Below, in pieces: positions 47,930 to 60,297 of a stretch of DNA of 64,000 nt; within the stretch, counting starts at the first letter, position 1, and the number at the start of each line of letters is the position of its first letter. Under the pieces are notes generated by a model, which had not been told where the DNA came from, ran no database searches, and worked only from the letters and a program-made list of their open reading frames with translations. The stretch covers positions 83,944,271 through 84,008,270 of the forward strand of contig CM066737.1 in the NCBI GenBank assembly GCA_033961575.1. The letters are read 5' to 3'. The DNA is from Aselliscus stoliczkanus. Taxonomy: Eukaryota; Chordata; Mammalia; Chiroptera; Hipposideridae. Made by a program: the position numbers and the translations under genes.

Positions 47930-49013
47930 TGACCTCAACAGCAAGGGAAGTAAAAACTAAAATAAATGAATGGCACTATATCATACTAAAAAGCTTCTGC
48001 ACAGCAAAAGAAACCATGAACAAAACAAAGAGGCAACCAACTGAATAGTAGAAGATATTTGCAAAGAACGCCTCTGATAAGGGGCTAATATCCAAAATAT
48101 ATAAAAAACTCATACAACTCAGCAACAGAAAACCAAACGATTCAATTAAAAAATGTGCAGCGAACCTGAACAGACACTTCTCCCAAGAAGACATTCAAAC
48201 AGCCAACAGATATATGAAAAAATGCTGAACTTCACTAGCTATTAGGGAAATGCAAATCAAAACCACAATGAGATATCACCTCACACCTGTTAGAATGGCT
48301 ATCAATAAGACAAATAATAGCAAATGTTGGAGAGGCTGTGGAGAAAAAGGAACCCTCATACACTGTTGGTGTGAAATGTAAATTGGTACAGTTGCTATGG
48401 AAAACAGTGTAGAGTATCCTCAAAAAATTAAGAATAGAATTACCATATCCCTCTCTGGGGTATCTAGCAAGAAAAATCTGAAAACATTTATCCATAAAGA
48501 TACATGTACTCCAGTGTTCACTGCAGCATTATATATGGTGGCCAAGATATGGAATCAACTAAAGTGTCCTTTGATAGATGACTGGATAAAGAAGATGTGG
48601 TATATATACACAATGGAATACTACTTTGCCAGAAGAAAAAACGAAATACTGCCATTTGCAACAACATGGATGAATCTTGACATTATTATGCTAAGTAAAA
48701 TTAGTCAGACAGAAAAATCGAGAACCATAAGACTTCACTCATATGTGGGATATAAAACTGAAAGAAAGGAACAAGGCAAACAAAAACTCAGACACAGACA
48801 ACAGTTTTGTGATTACCAGAGGGTAAGGGGTATGGGGAGGGTGGTAGGTGAGGGTAAAGGGGGTCATATATATGGTGATGGAAGGAGAACTGACTTTGGG
48901 AGGTGAGCACACAATGTGATATATATTTTGATGTATTATAGAAATGTACACTTGAAACCTATGTAATTTTACTAACCATTGTCACTCAAATAAATTTAAT
49001 AAAAATAAATAAA
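47930..49013 (+). mobile_element. L1 ORF2 C-terminal part and 3' UTR
   Basis: From gacctcaacagcaagggaag and gcttctgcacagcaaaagaa through aaccacaatgagatatcacc, gtggagaaaaaggaaccctc, ggataaagaagatgtggtat, to the 3' UTR ending ctatgtaattttactaacca, caaataaatttaataaaaat and an A tail. 5'-truncated. Its longest frame (48,397-48,906) covers the ORF2 end and 3' UTR only and has frame changes. Confidence 0.85.
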
Positions 49014-49049
49014 CAAGTATCAATCACATCTTTAAAAATAGAAATACTT

Positions 49050-49520
49050 GGGGCCGGCCGAGTGGCATGTTGGTTAGGAACTGGCTTGGGATGCCAGCCC
49101 CGCGCAGCGGGGCCCCAGTTCTGATCCCACATATGAGGGCCAGTGACACTGCCATTTACAGCTAAGGTGGCGAACAAGAGCTCCACCTGGTTGCCTCTAT
49201 AGCTAAGATGGCCAGCGATGGTGTGGGCTGCAGCCTCTGCTGCAGTAGGCTGCCATAGGCTACAGTGAGCGGCCGGCAGCCAGCATGAGCTGCCAATAGC
49301 CACTGTGAATGACTGTCCAGAGGCCGATGAGCGACTGCCTCATGCAGGAAGAGCGCAATGACGATACCAACATGGGCCAGTGAAGCAATGCCCTCCACAA
49401 CTAGACTGAAGAACAAAACAACAACAACAAAAAACAGGACCACGACTTGTCTGTTTGCCTTCCCCGATTCCCCTATGCTGTTCCCCTCCTCCAATTCCCT
49501 AATAAAATCTTTAAAAAAAA
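49050..49520 (+). mobile_element. long tRNA-derived SINE (Rhin-1-like form)
   Basis: Head ggggccggccgagtggcatg, box B-like gttctgatcccac, body with repeated ctgcc/gagctgcc blocks, then ccccgattcccctatgctgt, cctaataaaatctttaaaaa. The 10-bp agaaatactt is duplicated perfectly at 49,040-49,049 and 49,521-49,530. Confidence 0.93.
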
Positions 49521-49534
49521 AGAAATACTTACCT

Positions 49535-50130
49535 TATATGTTTCCTAACAGTTTTAATTTTTTTCACGTTCACTTAGTCCATGTAAATTTCTGAAATTTA
49601 TTTTTTGGTGTGGAGTTAGATATCTAGTTATATTACTTTTGTCTTGCTGAAAGACAATTTTCCCAGCATCATTTATCAAACAATTCTTAACTTATTTATC
49701 TGTAATATCACATTCAACACATACCAGGTTCCCAGATGTACTTGAGAGCTCTTTCTAAATATTTTGTGGTGCTTCACTGATATATTTTTCTATCCCTCTG
49801 ACAATAATACCTGCTTTCATTATGACTAGAGAATCTCAATATTATTTGCTATTTGGTAAGACAGCCTCTACCTCCTTGTACTTCTTTAGAATTGCCTTGG
49901 CTCTTTTAGAGTCCTGTATTTTCCATGTTAATTTTTTTTCCATGTTAATTTTTAATTCAATTTTATAGTTCCATAAAAATAAATTGTTAGGGTTTTTATT
50001 GAAGTCATTTTGAATTTATAGGTTAATGTGAAGAATAACTAACACTTGCAAGTATTGTGTCCTTATTTGTATTCTAATCTTGCTACATACTTCTATTTAA
50101 CGTAGCTTTAGACTTTCCTCTACGATATAG
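49535..50130 (-). mobile_element. old L1 ORF2 fragment, antisense
   Basis: aattttcccagcatcattta and ttgtacttctttagaattgc type blocks are antisense L1 ORF2. Degraded, with a tandem tttccatgttaatttttt at about 49,920. Confidence 0.55.
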
Positions 50131-50632
50131 TGAAAAATAGAATTGAAAGAGATATTCATTGCTCTGGCTAGGACTTCCAATTCTATGTTGAATGACAGTG
50201 GAGACAGGGGGCAACCCTTTCTTGTTCCTGAACATAGAGCAAAAGGCTTCAGTTTTCCACAGTTAATTATGATATTAGCTGAGGGTTTGTCATATATGGT
50301 TTTTATTATGTTAGTTACTTTCCTTCTATACCTATTTTATTAAGTGTTTAATCATCACTAAAAGCAACAAAGGAGCAAGACAAACAAATAGAGAAACAAA
50401 ACTCGTAGACACAGACAATAGTTTAGTGGTTACCAGAGGGTAAGGGGGAGGGTAGATGGCAGAAGAGGGCACAGGGGACAAATGTATAGTGATGGAAGGA
50501 GAACTGCCTCGGGGTGGTGAACACACAATATGATATATACAACAGATGATGTGTTATAGAAATGTACACTTGAAACCTATGTAATTTTACTAACCATTGT
50601 CACCCCAATAAATTTAATTAAAAAAAGAGACT
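50131..50632. mobile_element. L1 insertion with 5' inversion
   Basis: 50,150-50,345 is antisense ORF2 reverse-transcriptase region (ctggctaggacttccaattc, tgacagtggagacagggggc). At about 50,360 it switches to sense ORF2 end and 3' UTR (aacaaaggagcaagacaaac, tagtggttaccagagggtaa) ending ttactaaccattgtcacccc, aataaatttaatt and an A run at 50,626. This is the standard twin-priming product. Confidence 0.75.
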
Positions 50633-50639
50633 CATATTG

Positions 50640-52675
50640 GTGCCTTGAAACTAGATTTCTAAAAATATAAAATCCATTGTCCTTCAATTATAGAATTTTT
50701 GTCACAATATATACTATGAAATACTGTGACACTGTGGGTGTAGGTTTGAATCATGGGTGACTATGTCACATATAGCGTACTATAAATAGAGTTGGCCTCG
50801 GTGAAGTCCGATGTTACACACACTACTTGAAAGTTCTACCAATGTATCTATGACTTATGTATTTCCAGACCATATCCTAGACTCATGCCATTTAAAGAGA
50901 GGGATCCACCACCTAAGATATCACAATTCCTCCTTTTAGGACAAACCACTGTAGCTCCATGCTCTCCTTTCCACATGATAAATATACCTCTGAGGCAATT
51001 AATCTTTTATGCTTTTTCAAAATCATTGTATACAGCAATCCCAGGATATCAGAAAATGAAGAGGCAAAATGGGAAAGTCTTATTTGGGGAAAAAGAAGAG
51101 AGATTATCAAGTTTCTAGTTAGAAAAGACTGTCTTGGGTGAGGTAAATGTGGGACAGGGAGCAGGGGACACACGAATAGGAGGAACAGCATGACACAGGG
51201 TCCACAGTCCTGGAGAGGGATGGGTGCATAACCAATGTGCAGAGAGTAATTTGGACAGGAAAGATGGATTAGTGACAAAAGCCAGCTTAGCCCCTTTTCA
51301 TGATTGTGGATTAACCATATCCTAGAGCTACATTAGAGAAATCTCTGGGCAGCCAGCTCATGTCTATGCACCCGTGGCTCTGGCGAGCACAGGTGAGGTG
51401 AGGGATGTGGGGGAAACGAGTTGCAAGCTTGTGAGGAAAGAAGGTGGAAGCCAGGCTCCCATACACTCTTTTCACCCAGAACTGTAGAAATATACCTTTC
51501 TACATGTATTTCAAAGCTTACCATGTATTTAGTATTGAAACCTGGGAGGTATTTAAAATTACAAATGGGGCATTTAAGTAGGTAGAATACCAAAGCCACA
51601 AGGTGAATTTGAATGTGACACTGGCCTTAACACTTCTACTATTGAAAACATGTGCTGGGAATTTTAATCTCCACATATCATCAGAATTGATTTATAATGC
51701 TGGCACAAAATCCATTTCTGACTTAGGTGAACATGAGGAAAATAGAGCAGTTATTTTGTCCTTTCAACAAGTGACTGAACTTTATCCCCCTAATGTTGGG
51801 CTCACAATGAAGCTTGCTGGACTTCCCCAAGGAGGGAGAGGAACTTCAAGCCTGGGCAGCAGTCCCTCAATGTGATAATGGCAATATTTCATCAGCAGGT
51901 AGTGTGACCTGTACATCTGTAAGATGGCATTGTGTGGCATCCTGTTATTTCAATCCTTTCATTCCTCCTGTAGATTTATGCTGCATAAGCAAAATGATAT
52001 TGCAAAAATGTGTTTATATAAACTATAATAGTTATTTAAAATATGCATTGATTTTAAAACTTCTTTTAACATTTTTTGGTTTCAAAGAAATGGGGACACA
52101 GCTCCAGTAGCAAGATTAATTTAATCTCTTCTTATGGGCAACATGAAGAAACCATTTTTCCTGGTCCACAGGCATGTTTTCCTCTCAGTTTTCATCAACG
52201 ACTTAGGTCTGGGGAGAGAAAAGTCCCCCAGGAATGTTGATAAGATGCAAACACCTATAGCCCTGTTCTGTGGGTCTCTCTGCAGAGCCCTTGTTTCTTT
52301 CTGTTACTCTCTAAGCAGGGCCCCTGAGCACCTTTACCCCCTTTCTTTCCAACCCCACACAGATTCCTGAACCTTTGTTTTCAATCCTTGATGCTGCCTG
52401 TCTGATTGCATGATATGTGCTAGGAAAGCGCTATGCAGAAGTGAAACTGCTGCAGGGCTGCAAACATTGGAAAATCAAATTTCCCAAGCTGCTTTGTTGT
52501 TACAGTGAATTACATTGTAATTTACTGGGCCTTAAGCACTTTGTTTTGTCCTAGGTATCACATCATTTGAAATTTTCATCTTCCACATAATTTCACACCG
52601 TTTTAAGATGTAAGCTAATTCAGGTGGGTTGAATGTTATTAAATGATAAGAAGAGTACCACAAACAAAGACAGCT
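50640..52675. other. unassigned, apparently single-copy stretch
   Basis: No repeat or gene recognised. A 90-codon plus-strand frame (51,603-51,875) begins with a hydrophobic, signal-peptide-like stretch (VTLALTLLLLKTCAG), but nothing downstream is familiar and no splice or polyadenylation support is seen. Confidence 0.4.
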
Positions 52676-52679
52676 GTTT

Positions 52680-52912
52680 ATCATGCCTTGGCATTATGCT
52701 AAGCACTGATCATACATTAGATAATTTTAACTCCACATGGCACTGTGGGGGGAGATTTATGACAACCACTCCCAAGTGACAAGTGTGCAAACTGAAGGTC
52801 ATGGATGTTAGGAAACTCAACCAAGGTCACACAGCTGGAGAGTTGGGGGCTAGAATTTGACCCCAAGGATATGACTCCGGAGGCTGTGCTCCTAACGTCC
52901 TGTGTATGGTCT
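52680..52912 (-). mobile_element. MIR, antisense
   Basis: gccttggcattatgctaagc, aactcaaccaaggtcacaca, gctggagagttgggggctag, aatttgaccccaagg and gctgtgctcctaacgtcc follow the reverse complement of MIR. Confidence 0.8.
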
Positions 52913-52999
52913 CGGTACAATGACCACGTGTGTTCATCTTACAAACTCTCATAACCTGTCACAGATTTCTAATACAGGGTGACCTGAAGTATTTAGGGC

Positions 53000-53115
53000 A
53001 TGAATTCTTTCCACAGACATGTGTTATGATTACTCTGTGTCAGGCACTGCCCTGGGCACAGCACATACAGCCACAAACAAGACAGAGAAAGACTCTTTAG
53101 CCTTGGAGTTCATAT
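53000..53115 (-). mobile_element. L2-like fragment, antisense
   Basis: atgattactctgtgtcaggc, actgccctgggcacagcaca and the following ccttggagttcatattctcg match an antisense L2 3' region. Confidence 0.55.
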
Positions 53116-53264
53116 TCTCGTGGATGGAAAGAAAAATGATACGTTTCCCACTTTACCTTGTATATTTGCTGGCACATTAGTGAATTGTTTTCATGAATCA
53201 ATGAGTGATTTGAATATTGTCAATTTAGGCTGCAAGAATCAGTGCATTAAGTCATTCATTTTCA

Positions 53265-53395
53265 CCATCATTATGACAGGAACCAGGTCTTATTCATGTT
53301 GGTATCCCCTACCCCCACCCCACTAAATGAGCACAGGGCCTTCCTATCTAGCCTCGGGGGCTCCACAAAAGTTGTCTGTTGAATGACGGATTATT
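53265..53395 (+). mobile_element. L2 3' end fragment
   Basis: gacaggaaccaggtcttatt, gagcacagggccttcctatc and gttgtctgttgaatgacgga match the L2 3' end in sense. Confidence 0.6.
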
Positions 53396-53413
53396 ATGAT
53401 CTTAAAAAATTAT

Positions 53414-53511
53414 GGCCAGCCAAGTGGCGTGGTGGTTAAGCGCTGGCTTGGGATGCTGGCGGCCCGGGTTCGCATCCCACATACGAGGGCCAGTGACACT
53501 GCCCTCTTAAA
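53414..53511 (+). mobile_element. short tRNA-derived SINE
   Basis: Head ggccagccaagtggcgtggt, box B-like gttcgcatcccac, end gacactgccctc plus an A run. aaaaattatg flanks at 53,405-53,414 and 53,512-53,521. Confidence 0.92.
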
Positions 53512-53524
53512 AAAAATTATGAAC

Positions 53525-54350
53525 GTTAGTTTCTGATTTTCAAAGAAAAGATGCCAGTTTGGTCTTGTAATATAAATGAAGTTTGATTCTTAATAACAGA
53601 CCATCTGTTTTTGAGTTGCTTTATACCCAGTCTTGATCAGAAACAGAACTTCAAGGCAGTGCAATGTGTAAACAAATGCTGGATTAACTGGGGTGTCCAA
53701 ACACTCTATATTGACTGAAACTACGCTAGTTTTAATTTTAATTTTTCAGTGACAAGACTAACAGCAAGCATTCCTGCCATGTTTTGGTGTTTTTGGTTTT
53801 ACCATTTGTACATAGATGCTTTATTGTCTAGGATGTGATTCTGCATGTCTCTGGAATCCTTATTCATTGATAGTTATTTCTCTTCTCTTTACTGAGCATG
53901 TAATGCTCTCTTCCACAGGAGGGAAATGATTTTCCATTGCTTATTTTCATTTTACATTTTAGATGTTTTGAAAGGTGATATTGTCCTGTTATCTCTTCTC
54001 ATCAAATAAAAAAGACGGTAGTCAAACACTTGACAAATTGCATGCCTGGCAACGGTGGTGCGGGGACACAATGTCAGAATTAAGCTGTCAGGGAGGCTGG
54101 TAGGAAGACACGTGCCCAGAGAAAGGCAGGGTTGCTGCACACTCTCCTCAGAGAAAGTGTCAGGGGTAGGCAGTAAAGTGGACGTGAGAACACACACTCA
54201 TGATTTAGAGATACATGCTTTTGGAGCTAGAAGAAACCTGGAGATTTATATTCCTCACCTAGGAAACGGAACACTTTCCCTGGCCTTCTTGTGAATGTGA
54301 AAATTGGAGTTAGGGCAGGACTAGAGTCCCGACAACTTGAGGCTAGTCGA
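53525..54350. other. unassigned stretch
   Basis: Nothing recognised. 54,205-54,350 has faint MIR-like order (gagatttatattcctcacct, ggcaggactagagtcccgac) but is too diverged to assert. Confidence 0.35.
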
Positions 54351-54354
54351 TTGT

Positions 54355-54560
54355 TCTTTCAGTTCATTCATTCATTCCTCACGCTGTGCAGTGTGCTGAG
54401 CTGGGTGTAGGCAGATGAGCAGGCACAGTCCTTGTCCTAAAGGAGCATACTGTCTGGATAAGATGGCCCGTTTACTCTGGGGGTGAGGGAGTCTCAGGGC
54501 AAATGTTACAGAGTGCTATGAAGTGATGAGGAGGGAGCAACGCGTTACCTGGGACTGGGC
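54355..54560 (-). mobile_element. L2-like fragment, antisense
   Basis: agttcattcattcattcctc, gcagtgtgctgagctgggtg and cagtccttgtcctaaaggag follow the antisense L2 3' region. Confidence 0.55.
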
Positions 54561-54564
54561 GGTG

Positions 54565-55205
54565 GGAGGTAGTACATGGGCAGGTCTGGAAAGGAGATTC
54601 TATTGGAGCATCAGAGACAGGATTCTACCAACCAGACCCAGCAAATTCTGTATTTTGTTCTGATTCCTCACTACCCTCCCCACCACAAAACCAACCAAAC
54701 AAAAAATGCAAGTTATTTTGTGCAGAACTAAATGAACAAGAAAAAAAAAGACCTGCACTCGGAATCAGAGCTGCTGTTTTTCAGATCCCTCGGAACATCA
54801 TGCCCAGAAAGATAAAATGTTATTAATAAAACTCGGGGAAATTTATCAAAAACATTTCTCACTTTCAGAAAATCTTGCATTTCTATCAAAGCACTGAACC
54901 TAAATTGATAATGGTACGAAGCTCAGATATAAGGGTTTAAAACCCACCACAGCATATCAGAAGCCAGTCATGGCTTCACCCAGTACTTTCTGTAATTGCT
55001 GATGTCGCATGTGTGTACAGTTCATCCCTCCACCACGTGATGCAGTTCCAATAGAAGTAACCAGATGGGCCTGGGAAATGTCAGATTACAAGTGTTCTCA
55101 AGGACATTATGTTAGCTATTGATAACCTTTTAGCTTATTATATTTCCCGTCCTTCTTTAAACTTACATTGGAACTGATTTCAAGTGCCACTGATTTACTA
55201 TTTAA
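54565..55205. other. unassigned stretch
   Basis: No repeat or gene recognised. Confidence 0.4.
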
Positions 55206-55207
55206 AG

Positions 55208-55318
55208 ACTTTGTCACTTTGAGGGGTAAAATGTATAACTATTGCACTGTGTTGTACACCTGAAACTAATTAAAAATAAAATTAAATTAAATTAAAAAAA
55301 ATAATAATAAAATAAATA
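55208..55318 (+). mobile_element. very short young L1 tail
   Basis: tttgaggggtaaaatgtata, actattgcactgtgttgtac, acctgaaactaattaaaaat plus an A-rich tail: the last 60 bp of the young L1 3' end. taaagac before and after is a weak target duplication. Confidence 0.8.
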
Positions 55319-55319
55319 A

Positions 55320-55900
55320 AGACATATAATGTTTTCCAGACCATCTTATGGGCAAAGGAATTTTAAAGACTTTTCTAAAATGTAGTATGGTTAGAAAATT
55401 TATAAAATTTGTCCAAGGTCCCTAAATAAATGCATATTTAAAACACTGTTTATGCCTGGTCTCTTAACTAACCACTGTAATTTTACTTTTAAATGCTATT
55501 TAATGAATATAAATATATCTTCGTTTAATGACATGGGCCCTGCTGTAATTTAAAATGCAGACCTTTCTTTCCTTATGCTGAAACCATTAGTAAAAAAAGA
55601 AAAGAAGGTAGAAAAATAACCCAGAGTGCAGAGATGTCAGGGATCACTTGGGCCCTAACCTTCAGATCTTTTGGAATGTTCAACACAAGCACCGATGAAC
55701 TGGGGTCTGTGAAAGGCATGGATGGGAGAGGCTCTGGAGTGAGCATGGAGACATTGCCCCCGCTTCCAGGCCCATGTTCTTATGTGCATTGCTATGGGAA
55801 CCTCCTTTTTTCTAAATTCCTCCAAAAATCAGTGTCTCTTTTTATTTGAATCCAGATTGGAGCATCTATTGTTCCTCTGCAGAACCCATGGTATAAATAA
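55320..55900. other. unassigned stretch left of the complete L1
   Basis: No repeat or gene recognised. This is the left host flank of the L1. Confidence 0.4.
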
Positions 55901-55902
55901 AT

Positions 55903-55918
55903 GAACTATTGCTGTCTT
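55903..55918. repeat. target-site duplication, L1 3' side
   Basis: gaactattgctgtctt, identical to 63,360-63,375. Confidence 0.95.
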
Positions 55919-57686
55919 TTTTAAATTAATTTTTTATTTTTAATTAGTTTCAGGTGTACAACACAGTGCAATAGTTATACATTTTACCCCTCAAAGTGAC
56001 AATCCCCCACCCACAATTTGCCACCCCACTCCCACCCATATCATATATATATCTATTACTCTTCCTCTGACTCTCTTCCATAGTATAATCCACATCCCGT
56101 GACTATCTATATATATATTCAATTACAGTAGGTATACAACCTCCGCTTCAGTTATACAGTGCAGTGATCAAACCTCTACTCCATCCATGAAATGGTCTCC
56201 CTAACAAGACCTATGACCATCTGACATCCCACAAAATATTTACATTATTAATTATATTCCCCAAACTGTTTTTCATATCCCAGTGGCAATATTGTAGTTG
56301 CCTATTTTTGCTGTCTAATCCCTTCCCCTTCTCCCTCATCCCCATCCCCTTCCCAATTAGCAACCCTGATTTTTCCTCTATCTCTATGAGACAGTTTCTG
56401 TTTACTTTGCTCATTCATACAGTTTTTCAGATTCCACATATGAGTGAGATCATATGGTATTTGTCTTTCTCTGACTGACTTATTTCACTTAACATAATAG
56501 TCTCTAGGTCCATCCATATCATTGCAAATGGTACAATTTCATTCTTCTTTATAACGGAGTAATACTCCATTGTATAAATATACCACAGTTTCTTAATCCA
56601 GTCATCTACCGATGGGCATTTTGGTTGTTTCCAAGTCTTAGCTATTGTAAATTGTGCTGCTATGAACATAGGGGTGCATAACTTTTTTTGAATAAGTGTC
56701 TTGGTTTTTTCAGGATAAATACCTAGGAGTGGAATTGCTGGGTCAAACAGTAGCTCTATTTTTAGTTCTTTGAGATACCTCCATACTGGCTTCCATCGTG
56801 GCTGCACCAATCTGCAATCCAACCAACAGTGCAGCAGGGTCCCCTTTTCCCCACAGCCCTGCCAGGACTTGTTTGTTGATTTATTGATGATAGCCATTCT
56901 GACTGGAGTGAGGTGGTATCTCATTGTGGTTTTTATTTGCATTTCCCTAATGACCAGTGAGGTTGAACATTTTTTCATATGCCTGTTGGCCATCTGTATG
57001 TCCTCTTTAGAGAAATGTCTCTTCATATCTTCTGCCCATTTTTTAATTGGGTTGTTTGTTTCTTTGGTGTTGAGTTTCATGAGTGTTTTATAAATTTTGG
57101 ATATTAACCCCTTATCAGATATATCATTGCCAAATATATTCTCCCATTCAGTAGGCTTCCTTTTTGTTTTATTAATAGTTTCCTTTGTTGTGAAAAAACT
57201 TTTAAGTCTGATATAATCCCATATGTTAATTTTTTCTTTTACTTCCCTTGCCCGCAGGGATGTATCAGTAAAAATATTGCTCTGGGTAATGTCTGCAAAT
57301 GTACTCCCTATATTTTCTTTTAGGAGTTTTATGGTTTCAGGTCTTACATTTAGGTCTTTAATCCATTTTGAATTTGTTCTTGTATATGGCATAAGGTGGT
57401 GATCCAGTTTCATTTTTTTGCATGTGTCAGTCCAATTTTCCCAGCACCATTTATTGAATAGACTATCTTTACTCCAGTGTAAATTCTTGCTTCCCTTGTC
57501 ATAGATTAACTGTCCGTAAATGCCTAGATTTATTTCTGGGCTCTCTGTTCTGTTCCACTGATCGATGTGCCTGTTTTTATGCCAATACCAAACTGTCTTG
57601 ATTACTCTAGTCTTGTAGTAGGTTTTGATGTCTGGTAGCGTGATTCCCCCAACTTTGTTCTTATTTCTCAGAATTGCCGAGGCTAT

Positions 57687-57689
57687 TCA
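57687..57689 (-). other. in-frame stop codon in L1 ORF2
   Basis: TGA (tca on the plus strand) interrupts the reading between NHKRP and IASAI. The sense L1 at 32,548-32,559 has ccccaaata at this place, so a CAA or CGA codon was changed. A CGA to TGA change would be one CpG transition. Confidence 0.85.
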
Positions 57690-60038
57690 GGGTCTTTTAT
57701 GATTCCATATAAATTTTAGGATTATATTTTCTATTTCTGTGAAAAATGCCTTTGGTAGTTTGATAGGAATTGCATTGAATCTATATATTGCTTTAGGCAG
57801 TATGCACATTTTAACTATATTAATTCTTCCTATCCATGAGCATGGTAGGTGTTTCCATTTATTTGTATCTTCTATGATTTCTTTCTTCAGTGTCTTATAA
57901 TTTTCTGAGTACATATCTTTCACTTTTTTGGTTAAATTTATTCCTAGGTATTTTACAGTTCTTGGCACAATTGTAAATGGGACTGTTTTCTTAATTTCTC
58001 TTTCCGTTAGTTTATTATTGGTATATGCAAATGCCACTGATTTCTGAACATTGATTTTATATCCTGCTACTTTACTGAAATCGTCTATCAGTTCCAATAG
58101 TTTTTTGATGGAGTCTTTGGGGTTCTCTATATACAGTATCATGTCATCTGCATATAATGACAATTTTAATTCTTCCTTGCCAACTTGGATGCCTTTTATT
58201 TCTTTTTGTTGTCTGATTGCTGTGGCTAGAACTTCCAGCACTATGTTGAATAAAAGAGGAGAAAGTGGACAGCCTTGTCTTGTTCCTGATCTTAAGGGGA
58301 ATGGTTTTAGCTTTTCCCCATTGAGTATGATGTTAGCTGTAGGTTTATCATATATGGCTTTTATTATGTTGAGATATGATCCCTGTATTCCCACTTTGCT
58401 AAGGGTTTTTAACATAAATGGCAGTTGGATTTTGTCAAATGCTTTTTCTGCATCTATTGAGATGACCATGTGATCTTTATCCTTCATTTTATTGATGTGG
58501 TATATCACATTAATTGATTTACGGATGTTGAACCAGCCTTGCACACTAGGGATGAATCCCAATTGATCATGATGTATGATCTTCTTAATATATTGCTGAA
58601 TTCTGTTTGCTAATATTTTATTGAGAATTTTTGCATCTATATTCATCAGGGAGATTGGCCTGTAGTTTTCCTGTTTTGTGATGTCTTTATCTGGTTTTGG
58701 AATCAGGGTGATAGTGGCTTCATAAAAAGAGTTTGGGAGCTTTCCCTCCTTCTGGATTTTTTGGAATAGTTTGAGAAGAATAGGTGATATTTCTTTTTTG
58801 AATGTTTGATAAAATTCACTTGTGAAGCTGTCTGGTCCAGGGCTTTCGTTTTTTGGGAGCTTGTCAATTACTGATTCAATTTCCTTGGTAGTAATCAGGG
58901 TATTTAGATTTTCTGTTTCTTCTTGCGTTAGCTTTGGAAGGTTGTATGCTTCTAGAAAATTATCCATTTCTTCCAGATTGTCAAATTTGTTGGCATATAG
59001 TTGCTCATAGAAATTTCTTAGAATTTTTTGTATTTCTGTGATGTCTGTAGTCATTTCTCCTCTTTCATTCCTGATTTTGCTAATTTGAGTCCTCTTTTTT
59101 TTTTTTTTGATGAGCCTGGCTAGAGGTTTGTCAATTTTGTTTATCTTCTCAAGAAACCAGCTCTTGGTTTCATTGATCTTTTGAATTGTTTTTCTGTTCT
59201 CTATATTGTTTATTTCCGCTCTGGTCTTTATTATCTCCTTTCTTGTACTCCCCTTGGGCCTCTTTTGCTGTTCTTTTTCCAGTTCCCTTAGGTATAAGGA
59301 TAACCTGTTGATTTGAGATTTTTCTTCCTTCTTTAGGTAGGCCTGCACTGCTATAAACTTCCCTCTTAGGACTGCTTTCGCAGCATCCCAGAGATTTTGG
59401 GTCGTGGTGTTTTCATTTTCGTTTGTCTCGAGGTATCTTTTGATTTCCTCCTTGATCTCATTTGTGACCCACTCACTATTTAATAGCATATTGTTTAGCC
59501 TCCATTTATTTTTCAGCTTCCCGGATTTCTTCTTATAATTGATTTCTAGTTTCATAGCATTGTGGTCAGAGAATACAGTTGAAATGATTTCAATCTTCTT
59601 AAATTTATTGAGACTTGTTTTGTGACCTAACACGTGGTCTATCTTAGATAATGTTCCATGTGCACTTGAAAAGAACGTATATTCTGTAGCTTTGGGGTGA
59701 AATGCTCTGAATACATCAATTAAATCCAGCTGGTCTAATGTGTCATTTAAGGTCGCTGTTTCCGCATTGATTTTCTGTCTGGAGGATCTGTCCATTAGTG
59801 ACAGTGGGATGTTGAATTCCCCTACTATGATAGTGTTACTGTTGATCTCTGTCTTTATGTCTGACAATATCTGTTTTATATATTTAGGAGCTCCTATATT
59901 AGGTGCATAAATGTTTACTAGGGTTATGTCCTCTTGTTGGATTGATCCCTTCATTACTATGAAGTGTCCTTCTTTGTCCTCTGTTACATTCTTCAATTTA
60001 AAGTCCATTTTATCTGATATAAGTATCGCTACTCCAGC

Positions 60039-60045
60039 TTTTTTT
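60039..60045 (-). other. homopolymer frameshift in L1 ORF2
   Basis: On the L1 strand gagaaaaaaagctggagtag holds seven A. The upstream frame (start 60,249) and the downstream frame (open from 60,062 to 57,687) meet here, one base out of phase. The sense copies at 24,975-24,985 and 29,330-29,337 have different A counts at this site. Confidence 0.8.
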
Positions 60046-60297
60046 CTCAGTTCCATTTGCATGAAATAGTTTACTCCATCCCTTTACTTTCAGCCTGTAT
60101 GAGTCTTTGGATCTGAGGTGAGTCTCTTGTATACAGCATATGCTGGGGTCTTGCTTTCTTATCCATTCAGCCACCTTATGTCTTTTTATTGGAGCATTTA
60201 ATCCATTTACATTTAATGTGATTATTGATAGGTGTGTATTTATTGCCATTTTGTTATTTGTGTTCGTAGACTTTCTTAGGTTGTTTTTCTCTTCTAC

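Larger units (their letters stand above)
56427..60249 (-). pseudogene. L1 ORF2 (endonuclease-reverse transcriptase), two lesions
   Basis: The product would nick genomic DNA and prime reverse transcription of L1 RNA. Start MAINTHLSIITLNVNGLNAP is at 60,249. The endonuclease part has the Asn of NVNG, the Glu of CIQETHL and, after the frameshift, KIDHVLGH and [10 protein letters not shown]. The reverse transcriptase has [24 protein letters not shown] and [12 protein letters not shown], so the catalytic Asps are kept. The Cys-rich tail ([13 protein letters not shown]) is near the C-terminus. The total is about 1,274 codons, the usual L1 length. Lesions: a +1 shift in the T7 run 60,039-60,045, and a TGA at 57,687-57,689 in the KRP.IA segment. 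From 57,686 to 57,414 I find no further stop in the same frame. Confidence 0.93.

Noticed and set aside
51603..51875. 90-codon frame with a signal-peptide-like start
   Set aside because: The hydrophobic start is suggestive, but the rest has no familiar sequence, and the frame overlaps another frame without any splice support.
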